In this document: piece after piece, positions 1-7,567 of the stretch
Numbering within the stretch: position 1 is the first letter of the stretch
How the letters are laid out: each line of letters opens with the position of its first letter
Assembly (NCBI GenBank): GCA_012730105.1
Contig: JAAYBJ010000046.1
Span: 1 to 54,170, forward strand
DNA: 54,170 bases
DNA from: Candidatus Hydrogenedentota bacterium
Lineage (GTDB): Bacteria > Hydrogenedentota > Hydrogenedentia > Hydrogenedentales > CAITNO01
Direction of reading: 5' to 3'
Program-made: the position numbers and the translations under genes
Notes under the pieces: generated by a model
What the model was told of the DNA's origin: nothing
Seen by the model: only the letters and a program-made list of their open reading frames with translations
The model's database searches: none

Positions 1-2
1 CC

Positions 3-299
3 AAGAGCATCAAGCCGCACAAGAAATTTGAAGGCGAAGTGTACGTGCTGACCAAGGAGGAAGGCGGCCGTCATACGCCGTTCTTCAACGGGTACCGTCC
101 GCAGTTTTACTTCCGCACGACGGACGTAACGGGCGCGCTGGACCTTCCGGAAGGCGTGGAAATGATCATGCCGGGCGACAATGTGCGGATTAATGCGGAA
201 TTGATCATGCCCATCGCCATGGATGCGGAACTGCGTTTCGCCATCCGCGAAGGCGGCCGCACGGTCGGCGCCGGCGTGGTAACGAAAATTCTGGAGTAA
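3..299 (+). CDS. tuf: Elongation factor Tu, C-terminal part (5' end outside window)
   Basis: The open frame at the left edge encodes the last 98 residues of EF-Tu, the GTPase that delivers aminoacyl-tRNA to the ribosome. What is present is the C-terminal beta-barrel (domain 3), including [18 protein letters not shown], the PGDNV turn and the terminal [14 protein letters not shown], all highly characteristic of the family. The GTP-binding domain lies upstream of the window. It is followed by a tRNA-Trp gene and secE-nusG-rplKA, the widely conserved bacterial order, so the assignment is secure. A short stem with a CGAA loop (312-327) follows the stop, but it has no T-tract, so transcription probably continues toward the tRNA. 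Confidence 0.97.
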   Translation, partial: KSIKPHKKFEGEVYVLTKEEGGRHTPFFNGYRPQFYFRTTDVTGALDLPEGVEMIMPGDNVRINAELIMPIAMDAELRFAIREGGRTVGAGVVTKILE

Positions 300-412
300 C
301 CGTCCTGCCGGCATTCCCGAAGGAATGTTCGTCAAACGACAATTGAATCCGCGCGGCATCCCACCCGACAGTTAAGGCGGGATAGACGCGTGTTACGAGA
401 GCGACTTCGTGC

Positions 413-488
413 AGGGGTGTAGCACAATGGCTAGTGCAGCGGCCTCCAAAGCCGAAGGTTGGGGGTTCGAGTCCCTCCACCCCTGCCA
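413..488 (+). tRNA. trpT: tRNA-Trp (anticodon CCA)
   Basis: The sequence folds as a complete cloverleaf. The acceptor stem AGGGGTG/CACCCCT has 7 bp, the D stem is GCAC/GTGC, and the anticodon loop CTCCAAA carries CCA. The T stem closes a TTCGAGT loop. Discriminator base G485 is followed by an encoded CCA (486-488). The first anticodon-stem pair is a G-A mismatch. A tRNA-Trp gene between tuf and secE is a classical arrangement and supports the call. Confidence 0.96.
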
Positions 489-547
489 GTTTTATAGTGA
501 TAACGTATTACGATGGTGCGTGTACCTTTCAGGCACAGGAAGAGACT

Positions 548-781
548 ATGGCAAAGCAGATTACCACAGCCGATGCGGGTCCGGGCTTTATACAACGAAT
601 CCAGATTTTTTTTGAAGATATCATCAGTGAGCTGAAAAAAGTCACCTGGCCCACCCGGGAGGACCTGATGGCGTCCACCAAGGTGACCCTGTATCTGCTC
701 TTGATTATGGGAATCGTCACGTTTGTGTTTGACCGCGTATCCGCTTTCGCGGTCATGCTTATTTTGAATTTTGCCAGTTAG
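548..781 (+). CDS. secE: Protein translocase subunit SecE
   Basis: This encodes a 77-residue single-span subunit of the SecYEG protein-conducting channel. The conserved amphipathic segment FFEDIISELKKVTWPTREDL (about residues 21-40) is the SecE signature, followed by one hydrophobic span (LYLLLIMGIVTFVF). The chosen ATG is preceded by AGGAAGA at proper spacing. The frame is open further upstream, but that part runs through the tRNA gene and is not coding. It belongs to the tuf-tRNA-secE-nusG-rplKA block, with nusG starting 10 bp after its stop. Confidence 0.95.
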   Translation: MAKQITTADAGPGFIQRIQIFFEDIISELKKVTWPTREDLMASTKVTLYLLLIMGIVTFVFDRVSAFAVMLILNFAS

Positions 782-791
782 GAGAATCTTC

Positions 792-1445
792 GTGGCGGAA
801 AACGATTACATAGACCAGCCGGTTGCCAATTCCGGAGACATTCCGGGGGACGAGCCGGAGTTGGAAGATGGCTTCCACCTGAACGAAACGCCACAGGATG
901 GCATCAAGCGCCGGTGGTATGTGCTGCACGCCCATTCCGGCCAGGAAGGCGCCGTCAAGGAAATGTTGCTCGCCCGGGCCCAGCAGTTGGAAAATCCGAA
1001 GTGGCTTTCCAATGTGTTTGTGCCTATTGAACAAGTAGAGGTGGTGAAGTCCGGCCAGAAGCGTATTTCCAAGCATAAGTGTTTTCCCGGTTATGTTCTT
1101 CTGCAACTGCCTGAACATCCTGAAACATACGCCGAATTATGGCATATGATTAAAGACACCCCCAGCGTAACCGGCTTTATCGGCTCACGAAACACACCTG
1201 TGCCGCTTGAGGACAGCGAAGTGCTGTCCATTGTTGAAGTGGTGCGCGGAGAGCGTGAACGCCCGAAGCCTAAGCTGGATTTTGAGGTGGGCGAACGCAT
1301 TCGAATTACAGAGGGCCCGTTCGCGAATTTCCTCGGACAGATAGAGGATATTGACGGCGACAGGGGCATTGTAAAAGTAATGGTGGAAATATTCGAGCGC
1401 CAGACAAGCGTTGAAGTCGAATTCTGGCAAGTCGAACAAATATAG
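792..1445 (+). CDS. nusG: Transcription termination/antitermination protein NusG
   Basis: NusG binds RNA polymerase and couples it to Rho or to the ribosome. The 217-residue product has an NGN domain starting at about residue 41 (RRWYVLHAHSGQE) and a C-terminal KOW domain (FEVGERIRITEGPFANFLG). An acidic N-terminal extension of about 40 residues precedes the NGN domain, so the protein is somewhat longer than the E. coli form. I chose the GTG at 792 because TAGGAG lies about 8 nt upstream; a TTG at 771 would overlap secE. The gene is followed 16 bp later by rplK, as in most bacteria. Confidence 0.95.
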   Translation: MAENDYIDQPVANSGDIPGDEPELEDGFHLNETPQDGIKRRWYVLHAHSGQEGAVKEMLLARAQQLENPKWLSNVFVPIEQVEVVKSGQKRISKHKCFPGYVLLQLPEHPETYAELWHMIKDTPSVTGFIGSRNTPVPLEDSEVLSIVEVVRGERERPKPKLDFEVGERIRITEGPFANFLGQIEDIDGDRGIVKVMVEIFERQTSVEVEFWQVEQI

Positions 1446-1461
1446 ATGGAGTTAGGATAAC

Positions 1462-1896
1462 ATGGCCCCCAAGAAGAAGAAAATCAAAGCCCAGGTAAAA
1501 TTGCAGGTCAAGGCCGGCCAGGCCAATCCGGCCCCGCCGGTGGGTCCCGCCCTGGGTCAGCACGGCGTTAATATCATGGATTTCTGCAACCAGTTCAATG
1601 AACGCACCCGCGAGCAGCAGGGACTGGTCATTCCCGTGATAATTACCATCTTTGACGACCGCAGTTTTAGCTTCATCACCAAGACGCCGCCGGCGGCGGT
1701 TCTGCTCAAGCGTGCCGCCAAACTGGCCAAAGCGTCCAGTGAACCCAATAAAAACAAGGTTGGCACGGTTTCCGATGCGCAGGTGGAGGAAATCGCCGCG
1801 CTGAAGATGCCCGACTTGAACGCGGCCAGCCTGGACACCGCCAAGAGCATGATTCGTGGCACCGCCCGGAGCATGGGCCTCATTGTCGAAAACTAA
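1462..1896 (+). CDS. rplK: 50S ribosomal protein L11
   Basis: L11 (144 residues) forms the GTPase-associated centre of the large subunit by binding 23S rRNA. The N-terminal domain shows the Pro/Gly-rich [19 protein letters not shown] stretch, and the C-terminal rRNA-binding domain shows [13 protein letters not shown] and the terminal [12 protein letters not shown]. Length and motifs match the family exactly. The ATG is preceded by a TAGGATA ribosome-binding site. It lies between nusG and rplA, presumably in one transcript. Confidence 0.97.
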   Translation: MAPKKKKIKAQVKLQVKAGQANPAPPVGPALGQHGVNIMDFCNQFNERTREQQGLVIPVIITIFDDRSFSFITKTPPAAVLLKRAAKLAKASSEPNKNKVGTVSDAQVEEIAALKMPDLNAASLDTAKSMIRGTARSMGLIVEN

Positions 1897-1992
1897 TTCG
1901 CCGAATTTAGTGTGGTCCGGCGTTTACTCAACCCTTTAACTTGTACTGTGGGAGGAACATTAGTTCCGTTCGCACCACTGGAGGACACTGTA

Positions 1993-2700
1993 ATGGCAAA
2001 AAACAGCAAACGGGTGGAAGCCCTCAAAAAAAAGATCGATACCGATCGTTTCTACACCCTGGAAGAATCCGCGGCATTGGTAAAGGAAGGCGCCACGGCT
2101 AAATTCGATGAAACTATCGAACTGGCCTTCCTGCTGGGCGTTGACCCACGCCATGCCGACCAGATGGTCCGGGGTTCGGTGGCGCTGCCGCACGGCACGG
2201 GCAAAAAAGTACGCGTAGTCGTATTCTGCGACCAGGAAGACCAGATTAAGGCAGCCACCGAAGCGGGCGCCGAAGCTGTCGGCGGCGAAGATCTGGTTAC
2301 CCGTGTTCAGGGCGGCTGGACTGATTTCGACGCCGCAGTCGCCACCCCGGCCATGATGCGCCTTGTCGGCCGTCTCGGTAAAGTACTGGGCCCCCGCGGC
2401 CTGATGCCCAGCCCGAAAGCCGGCACCGTCACCAACGACGTGGGCCAGGCCGTCAATGAGATCAAGGCCGGTAAAATCGAATTCCGCGTGGACAAGAACG
2501 CCAACATCCATGTTCCCGTCGGCAAGGCCTCCTTTTCCAAGGAGCAGATTTACGAAAACGCGGCCAGCGTAGTCGAAACCATTTTGAAGGCGCGGCCAAG
2601 CGCATGCAAAGGAACCTACCTGAAAGCCTGCACCATGAGCAGCACCATGGGTCCCGGCCTGCGCATGGATCCCGCCGGACTGGTGGCGCAGTTCCGCTAG
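1993..2700 (+). CDS. rplA: 50S ribosomal protein L1
   Basis: L1 (235 residues) forms the mobile L1 stalk near the ribosomal E site and in many bacteria represses its own operon. Recognisable segments are [10 protein letters not shown], the signature [20 protein letters not shown] and the C-terminal [12 protein letters not shown]. The ATG at 1993 follows GGAGGAC at good spacing; the frame is open back to 1912, but the upstream stretch has no L1 homology. The 96-bp spacer after rplK is longer than the other gaps in this block and could hold a control site; I see no clear structure in it. The usual next gene, rplJ, is absent. Confidence 0.96.
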   Translation: MAKNSKRVEALKKKIDTDRFYTLEESAALVKEGATAKFDETIELAFLLGVDPRHADQMVRGSVALPHGTGKKVRVVVFCDQEDQIKAATEAGAEAVGGEDLVTRVQGGWTDFDAAVATPAMMRLVGRLGKVLGPRGLMPSPKAGTVTNDVGQAVNEIKAGKIEFRVDKNANIHVPVGKASFSKEQIYENAASVVETILKARPSACKGTYLKACTMSSTMGPGLRMDPAGLVAQFR

Positions 2701-2846
2701 GAACACCATTCCCGGACAGGCATCTATCCCCAACAAGCGAAAATTACGCGGGTTGTCCGCTGCGATGGCAGCAGGCAGCCCGTTTCCTTTATCATATGGG
2801 GGTCGGGAAAGGTTCCCGTTTTCAGGCGCCGATATAGGAGTTCCAT

Positions 2847-3020
2847 ATGAAAGTGCAGGATTTTGCCTACCAAGTAAGCGTACGCACCATGGACCTGCTG
2901 GAAAATACCCAGCATTACAAGATCAACGAAAACCACCGCAAGGAAGTGCTGGCCGCGGTGCTGAAGGAGATTGACCTGCTGATTCAGAAATCTTCAGCGC
3001 CACACAAGGACAAAAAGTAA
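2847..3020 (+). CDS. Small conserved-looking protein, 57 residues, function unknown
   Basis: The ATG at 2847 is preceded by TAGGAG (2835-2840) and opens a 57-codon frame that ends in TAA. The product is soluble and highly charged. It starts MKVQDFAYQVSVRTMDLL, has a central helical stretch with HRKEVLAAVLKEIDLLIQ, and ends in a Lys-rich tail (HKDKK). Codon choice resembles its neighbours and the reading frame fits the whole space between rplA and argH. I do not recognise the family. Its position, where rplJ would be expected, does not make it a ribosomal protein; L10 and L7/L12 are much larger. Confidence 0.6.
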   Translation: MKVQDFAYQVSVRTMDLLENTQHYKINENHRKEVLAAVLKEIDLLIQKSSAPHKDKK

Positions 3021-3102
3021 CCGGGCGGACACAAGAGCACCGGATGCCTGACTGTCCGGTTTCCGACTGTACGGCAACCCCCTACCAGGAGAAATGACGA
3101 CA

Positions 3103-4485
3103 ATGACCAAGCTATGGGGAGGACGTTTTGAGGACGCGACACACGCGCTCATGGAACAACTGGGCGAATCCATCTCTTTTGACGCACGGCTGGCGCCGTG
3201 GGACATCCGCGCCAGTATCGCCCACGCGCGCATGCTGGGCGCTTCCGGCATCATCCCCCGGGAGGAATCCGATGCCATTATCGCCGCCCTGGAGGAGATC
3301 GGCCGGGAGATCGACGACGGCAAGACCACCTGGGACATGGGACTTGAAGACGTACACGGCAACATCGAGTCCATGCTCGTCAAAAAAATCGGGGAAGCTG
3401 GCAAGAAACTGCATACCGCGCGCAGCCGGAATGACCAGATCGCGACCGACATGCGCCTGTACACACGGGACCAGACCGATACGCTCATCCGCTTGCTTCA
3501 CGGCCTGCAACGCGCCATTCTCAGCTGCGCGGAAAAACATGTCGACTTTATCATGCCCGGATACACCCATCTGCAGCCCGCACAGCCCGTGCTGCTGGCC
3601 CACCATCTCCTGGCTTATTTTGAAATGTTCGACAGGGATAGGGAACGCCTTGCCCAAATCCGCCGCAGGATCAACGTCCTGCCCCTCGGTTCGGCCGCGC
3701 TCGCCGGCACTCCCCACCCCATCAACCGCGAACAGGTCGCCCGTGAACTGGGCTTTGAGTCACTCTCGCGAAACAGCATGGATGCCGTGTCCGACCGTGA
3801 TTACCTGATTGAATTCTGCGCCGAGGCCGCCCTGCTCATGATGCATTTGTCACGGTGGAGCGAGGAATTGGTGCTCTGGAGCAGTCCGGCTTTCGGCTTC
3901 ATCGAAATCGGCGACGCGTTTACCACGGGCTCAAGCATTATGCCGCAAAAAAAGAACCCGGACGCCGCCGAGTTGACGCGCGGCAAAACCAGCCGCGTCT
4001 ACGGGGATCTGTTGGCCCTGCTCACCCTTATGAAGGGGCTGCCGCTCACCTATAACCGGGATCTCCAGGAGGACAAGGAACCGGTGTTCCATGCTTCCGA
4101 CACCACGCAATTGTGCCTGGCCGTTTTCGCGGAAATGCTGCCCACCATAACCTTCAAGCGGGAAACCCTGCGAAAAGCCGTGGGCCAGGGATTCATGAAT
4201 GCCACCGACCTGGCGGATTACCTGGCCGGAAAGGGCGTCCCCTTCCGCAAAGCCCACCAGATTGTGGGCGAAATCGTTCGCTATTGCATCCAAAAGGACA
4301 AGACCCTCGACGATCTCGGCCTGGAGGAATTGCACCGATTTTGTGAGGTTTTCAGCAAAGACGTCTTCAACGCCCTCAATATCACCACCGTGTTGACCCG
4401 CCGGAACCAGCCGGGCGCGACCGCCCCGGAACAGGTGCGGGAGGCACTGCGGGAGGCACGCGAAAAACTTGCCACGCACCAGTAG
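3103..4485 (+). CDS. argH: Argininosuccinate lyase
   Basis: ArgH catalyses the last step of arginine synthesis, splitting argininosuccinate into arginine and fumarate. The 460-residue product starts MTKLWGGRF, as in many homologues, and carries the fumarase/aspartase superfamily signature GSSIMPQKKNPD at about residues 278-289. The upstream regions with HTARSRNDQIATD and GYTHLQPAQP, which contribute to the active site, are also present. An ATG nine bases earlier (3094) is only 2 nt from the AGGAG site, so the ATG at 3103 is preferred. No other arginine genes are nearby. It converges on the minus-strand gene ending at 4518. Confidence 0.95.
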   Translation: MTKLWGGRFEDATHALMEQLGESISFDARLAPWDIRASIAHARMLGASGIIPREESDAIIAALEEIGREIDDGKTTWDMGLEDVHGNIESMLVKKIGEAGKKLHTARSRNDQIATDMRLYTRDQTDTLIRLLHGLQRAILSCAEKHVDFIMPGYTHLQPAQPVLLAHHLLAYFEMFDRDRERLAQIRRRINVLPLGSAALAGTPHPINREQVARELGFESLSRNSMDAVSDRDYLIEFCAEAALLMMHLSRWSEELVLWSSPAFGFIEIGDAFTTGSSIMPQKKNPDAAELTRGKTSRVYGDLLALLTLMKGLPLTYNRDLQEDKEPVFHASDTTQLCLAVFAEMLPTITFKRETLRKAVGQGFMNATDLADYLAGKGVPFRKAHQIVGEIVRYCIQKDKTLDDLGLEELHRFCEVFSKDVFNALNITTVLTRRNQPGATAPEQVREALREAREKLATHQ

Positions 4486-4517
4486 CGGATGGCGCAGCCG
4501 CGGAACCCGCTCTCTCC

Positions 4518-5447
4518 TCAGTCCCCGGCGGCAACCGCGTCCAATTTCAAATGCTTCAAATGGACGGCACAATCATAGGTTCCCGGCACCTCCCACCCCA
4601 GGTTGAATCCGCTTACCGCGAGGTCTTTTATTCTGGTGTCCTTGAGAAACCCTTTTGACTGCGACGCTTCCAGCGCCTCCTCCAGCAGCGGCAGCAGGTC
4701 GCAGGCAATCCCGTGCCACGCGCCAATTGTAACCGGTCCATCATGGAAACGGGCGCCCTCCAGGGTACAAATGAATTTGCCTGAGGCGTCCGCCTGCCCC
4801 GCATCCACCGCCTGGTGCCCGTGTGGCACGGGATAGCGCGCATCAAAAAGGGGCACACCGAACCAGATCATGTCCTGAAAATCCCCGCTTTGGGCATTTC
4901 GGTTATGAACGGTCCAGAAAGCCGTAATATGGGCGGTATGCAAGGCGGGATCCATTCCCTTGTCCGTCTCCGGAACACATTGATCCACCCTGGATTCCAA
5001 CGCGAAATTCAAAGAAGCGAGTCCGTCGAGCCCCAGGTTCTGTATCTTCTGCTCTACAAGCAGGTGGGGCCATGCCTGGCCTTGCACACGTAAAGCGTTG
5101 CCATATTCCACACCCCCATGAACGGTCAGCCGAAGACCGTCGCCCGCCAGGCCGCCCGGAAAAACAACCACTTCCTTGGCCGCGTTGGCCAGTACACGGG
5201 TATCCCCCGGAACTACGGTGGGTGCCACCCCTTCCAGGCTGTAGCCTGTTCCCCACTGGCACAAGCGCCACTTCGGCGGACGTGATTCGTCCAAGGCCAA
5301 CACCCGGCCGATTTCCACGGGTTTTATGGACGCCCTTACCGCTGAAAGGTTGAATCCCCCGTCAAGAGTGGTATCCGCCAGGACCGGCAGCGGTTGAACA
5401 ACTGCCTGCGTTAGAATCATCATGCTGCACACAAAAAACGCGCCCAT
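4518..5447 (-). CDS. Secreted protein of unknown function, 309 residues
   Basis: I do not recognise this protein. The N-terminus (MGAFFVCSMMILTQAVVQ, then a possible cleavage after PVLA) looks like a signal peptide, and the rest is beta-rich and soluble. It contains many aromatic and Gly residues (for example WGTGYSLEGVAPTVVPGD and TIGAWHGIACDLLP), which suggests a jelly-roll or carbohydrate-binding fold; that is only inference. The ATG at 5447 has AGGA eight bases upstream. The frame is open to a TTG at 5534, and a longer form would add basic residues before the hydrophobic stretch, so the start is uncertain. It converges with argH and is divergent from the pentapeptide gene. Confidence 0.65.
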   Translation of the reverse strand: MGAFFVCSMMILTQAVVQPLPVLADTTLDGGFNLSAVRASIKPVEIGRVLALDESRPPKWRLCQWGTGYSLEGVAPTVVPGDTRVLANAAKEVVVFPGGLAGDGLRLTVHGGVEYGNALRVQGQAWPHLLVEQKIQNLGLDGLASLNFALESRVDQCVPETDKGMDPALHTAHITAFWTVHNRNAQSGDFQDMIWFGVPLFDARYPVPHGHQAVDAGQADASGKFICTLEGARFHDGPVTIGAWHGIACDLLPLLEEALEASQSKGFLKDTRIKDLAVSGFNLGWEVPGTYDCAVHLKHLKLDAVAAGD

Positions 5448-5828
5448 TGTTTGTATCCTATTCCATTTCCACAAATCGCTATTATGAATATCGATGCCCT
5501 GCCATGCCGGCATCCTGAATGCACTCTTCCGCAACGGGTTGCACGCTTAGAGTACAGCACCGCATGCGTTCGGCCATAATTTTTAAAGTGGAACCTGCAA
5601 GTAGCGGCAGGCTATCCGCTCCAAAATCAGATGATACGTTTATCTGTTACCCTGCAGGAACACTGTTTGCGTATCATCGGCAATAAAACTAGAAACCTCC
5701 CTTTTAAAGTTCGCCATCCCCTGTTGAATATTTTCAATTGCCGTGCTATACTTCATCGCGCCTTGTGCGTATTATTATTTATATTAATTTCTTGCGCATT
5801 ATCGCTTAAAACATTTAAGGATCCCGTG
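5448..5828. other. Intergenic region with one clear plus-strand promoter
   Basis: This 381-bp spacer separates a minus-strand secreted-protein gene from a plus-strand pentapeptide gene. It is AT-richer than the flanking genes. A frame is open from 5631 into the pentapeptide gene, but the promoter at 5724-5752 lies inside it, so its first part is probably not translated. I see no second gene or structured RNA. Confidence 0.55.
5724..5752 (+). promoter_or_regulatory. Sigma70-type promoter of the pentapeptide-repeat gene
   Basis: TTGAAT (5724-5729) and TATACT (5747-5752) are separated by exactly 17 bp. The expected start of transcription is about 70 nt before the ATG at 5829, which supports that ATG over the upstream alternatives. 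Confidence 0.7.
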
Positions 5829-6476
5829 ATGCCCTATACACAACACCTGCAATGTATGCAACAAGGGGTGGATGCCTGGAATGAATGGCGTCAATCGTGT
5901 CCCAAGTCCATGCCGGATTTAAGCGGGGCCAATTTAGCCGGAATGGATCTGTCACGGGCTTATCTGACACACACCAATTTTAACCGGGCCAATCTTTCAA
6001 ATGTGAATTTGCAGGGCGTCAATCTGGACCACTGCAACTTTTTCCAGGCGGTGCTGTTAAACGCGAATCTTCGCGGCGCCCACCTGCATGGCGCCGACCT
6101 GAGCTACGCCGAGATGCGCAACGCGAAACTGGAGGAGGCCAGTTTTGAAAACGCCACCATGAACCACGTTTCCCTGCGCTCTCTTGTCCTTCAGGGACTG
6201 AATTTCCACAACGCGAACCTTTTTGCGGCCGATCTTGCGGATACGGATTTTACCAATGCGGATCTTTCCGGTGCGGTTCTTTCCGAGTCAAATCTTGACC
6301 TCGCCTGTTTCTTCAGGGCAAATCTCAGCAATGCCAATCTTACCGGTGCGAGCGTCAAGAAAACGTTGTTCAAAGAAGCGAATCTCGAGGGAGCCTGTTT
6401 CCAGAAAGTCAATTTGCTGGACGCGAATCTCACTTTCATGGAACGGCTTCGGTTCAGGACAACCGGCAAGTTCTGA
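5829..6476 (+). CDS. Pentapeptide-repeat protein
   Basis: The 215-residue product consists mostly of tandem A(D/N)LXX pentapeptides from about residue 28 to the end (ANLAGMDLSRAYL, ANLSNVNLQGVNL, ADLADTDFTNADLSGAVL, and so on). Such repeats build a right-handed quadrilateral beta-helix. Known members mimic DNA (QnrA, MfpA) or have unknown roles; nothing here decides between them. There is no clear signal peptide if translation starts at the ATG at 5829 (AAGG upstream). A longer version from 5631 would begin before the predicted transcript start. Many repeats are near-identical at DNA level, with the GCGAATCT motif recurring, which suggests growth by duplication. Confidence 0.85.
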   Translation: MPYTQHLQCMQQGVDAWNEWRQSCPKSMPDLSGANLAGMDLSRAYLTHTNFNRANLSNVNLQGVNLDHCNFFQAVLLNANLRGAHLHGADLSYAEMRNAKLEEASFENATMNHVSLRSLVLQGLNFHNANLFAADLADTDFTNADLSGAVLSESNLDLACFFRANLSNANLTGASVKKTLFKEANLEGACFQKVNLLDANLTFMERLRFRTTGKF

Positions 6477-6584
6477 TTCCTCCCCGTGTTTTCCTTTTGC
6501 CCAAGGCAACAGCCCATCAGGGCCAAGTGGAACCCATACGCACACCCGCCATCCGTTCCGCGCGGTTAACCCTAAGAAATGGAT

Positions 6585-6613
6585 TTGTTACCGCGCGTTC
6601 TTTTTTGTATACT
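6585..6613 (+). promoter_or_regulatory. Sigma70-type promoter of the PspC-like gene
   Basis: TTGTTA (6585-6590) and TATACT (6608-6613) are 17 bp apart. Transcription would start about 20 nt before the ATG at 6640, giving a very short leader. Confidence 0.7.
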
Positions 6614-6639
6614 GGATTCCATTCAACTGGGGAATTGCG

Positions 6640-7563
6640 ATGGAATTAACGGAAAAACATATCCTGCATGTTTCGCGCTATATCAGCGAGATCGAAGAAA
6701 AAATCGGCGACCAGCTCAGTGCCAATCAGCGTGAACGCGCCCTGGCACGGCTGCACGCGCGTATCGAGGAAAAATTAAAGACGTCGTTGACCTCCGAAAT
6801 GGAGGATGCGGAAATAATGCAACTGTTGTACAAGATGGGGCAGCCGGAAACCCAGGCAGCCATCCTGGTTCGCGTGTGGGGTGACGCTTCGGCCAGCGAC
6901 ACCGCGTCTACGTCACCGGAGGACCGCCAGGAACCTGGCTCTCGAACGGGCGCGGAAAAGCCTGCGACCGGAAGCAGTGCGACACCTGCCGGCGCATCCT
7001 TGCCGCAAAGCGCGGACAATGCGGTGTGGCTGGGGGTGGCCGGTTACATTGCCGAAAAGAATAAGTGGCCGACATGGGCGCTGCGTTTTCTTTTCGTGTT
7101 GATGGGCCTCATTTCAGGTCCTGTAGCCCTGATGCTGTACATGCTCGTCTTCGTTGTGCTGCGGGCGCGGGGTTCCATACAATCCCCGGCCCGGTTTCAT
7201 CCAACGCGGATTGTACTCAATCCCCTGTTTACGGGGGCGGTGATGACCCTGTTCTATTTGGGCGGCATCTATGGCATCCAGGGCATCCGCATGGCCCACG
7301 AAAAATACCTGGAGCGCCCCGTTCCCCCGCTCAATGAATGGGCGTGGCTTGAAATTGAGGCGGGACGCATGTTCTTCGGCGCATTGCTCTTTCTGCTGCC
7401 CCTAGCCCTGTTCAGCGCAATGCCCCTGGCCAACCGCTGGGACTACAGCCTGAAACGTTTCACCCAGTCCGGCGTGGTCCTCTATGCCATCTCCGTCTCC
7501 TTCGGCCTGGCCTCGTTCATCACCGGCATCATTATCAATTTCGTAAACGAATTCGCCGGATGA
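6640..7563 (+). CDS. Membrane protein with PspC-like domain
   Basis: The 307-residue product begins with a charged helical region (residues 1-75, with SANQRERALARLHARIEEKL) followed by a Pro/Ser/Thr/Glu-rich linker. Residues about 125-180 (WLGVAGYIAEKNKWPTWALR, then a membrane span ending LVFVVLRARG) match the layout of PspC domains, which in other bacteria take part in membrane-stress responses. Three further hydrophobic spans follow. The start is fixed by the promoter just upstream and by GGGGA before the ATG. Its stop lies 4 bp from the convergent glgX stop. No other phage-shock genes are visible, so a stress role is only suggested. Confidence 0.7.
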   Translation: MELTEKHILHVSRYISEIEEKIGDQLSANQRERALARLHARIEEKLKTSLTSEMEDAEIMQLLYKMGQPETQAAILVRVWGDASASDTASTSPEDRQEPGSRTGAEKPATGSSATPAGASLPQSADNAVWLGVAGYIAEKNKWPTWALRFLFVLMGLISGPVALMLYMLVFVVLRARGSIQSPARFHPTRIVLNPLFTGAVMTLFYLGGIYGIQGIRMAHEKYLERPVPPLNEWAWLEIEAGRMFFGALLFLLPLALFSAMPLANRWDYSLKRFTQSGVVLYAISVSFGLASFITGIIINFVNEFAG

Positions 7564-7567
7564 ACGC

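Noticed and set aside
312-327. Hairpin after tuf as terminator
   Set aside because: Only a 6-bp stem with CGAA loop and no T-tract; the downstream tRNA and secE are usually cotranscribed or closely linked.
2701-2846. L10-type leader between rplA and the next gene
   Set aside because: No kink-turn-like or leader structure is evident and rplJ does not follow.
5631-5828. N-terminal extension of the pentapeptide protein with a hydrophobic span
   Set aside because: A good promoter lies inside it and a better start follows at 5829; the extension has no repeat character.
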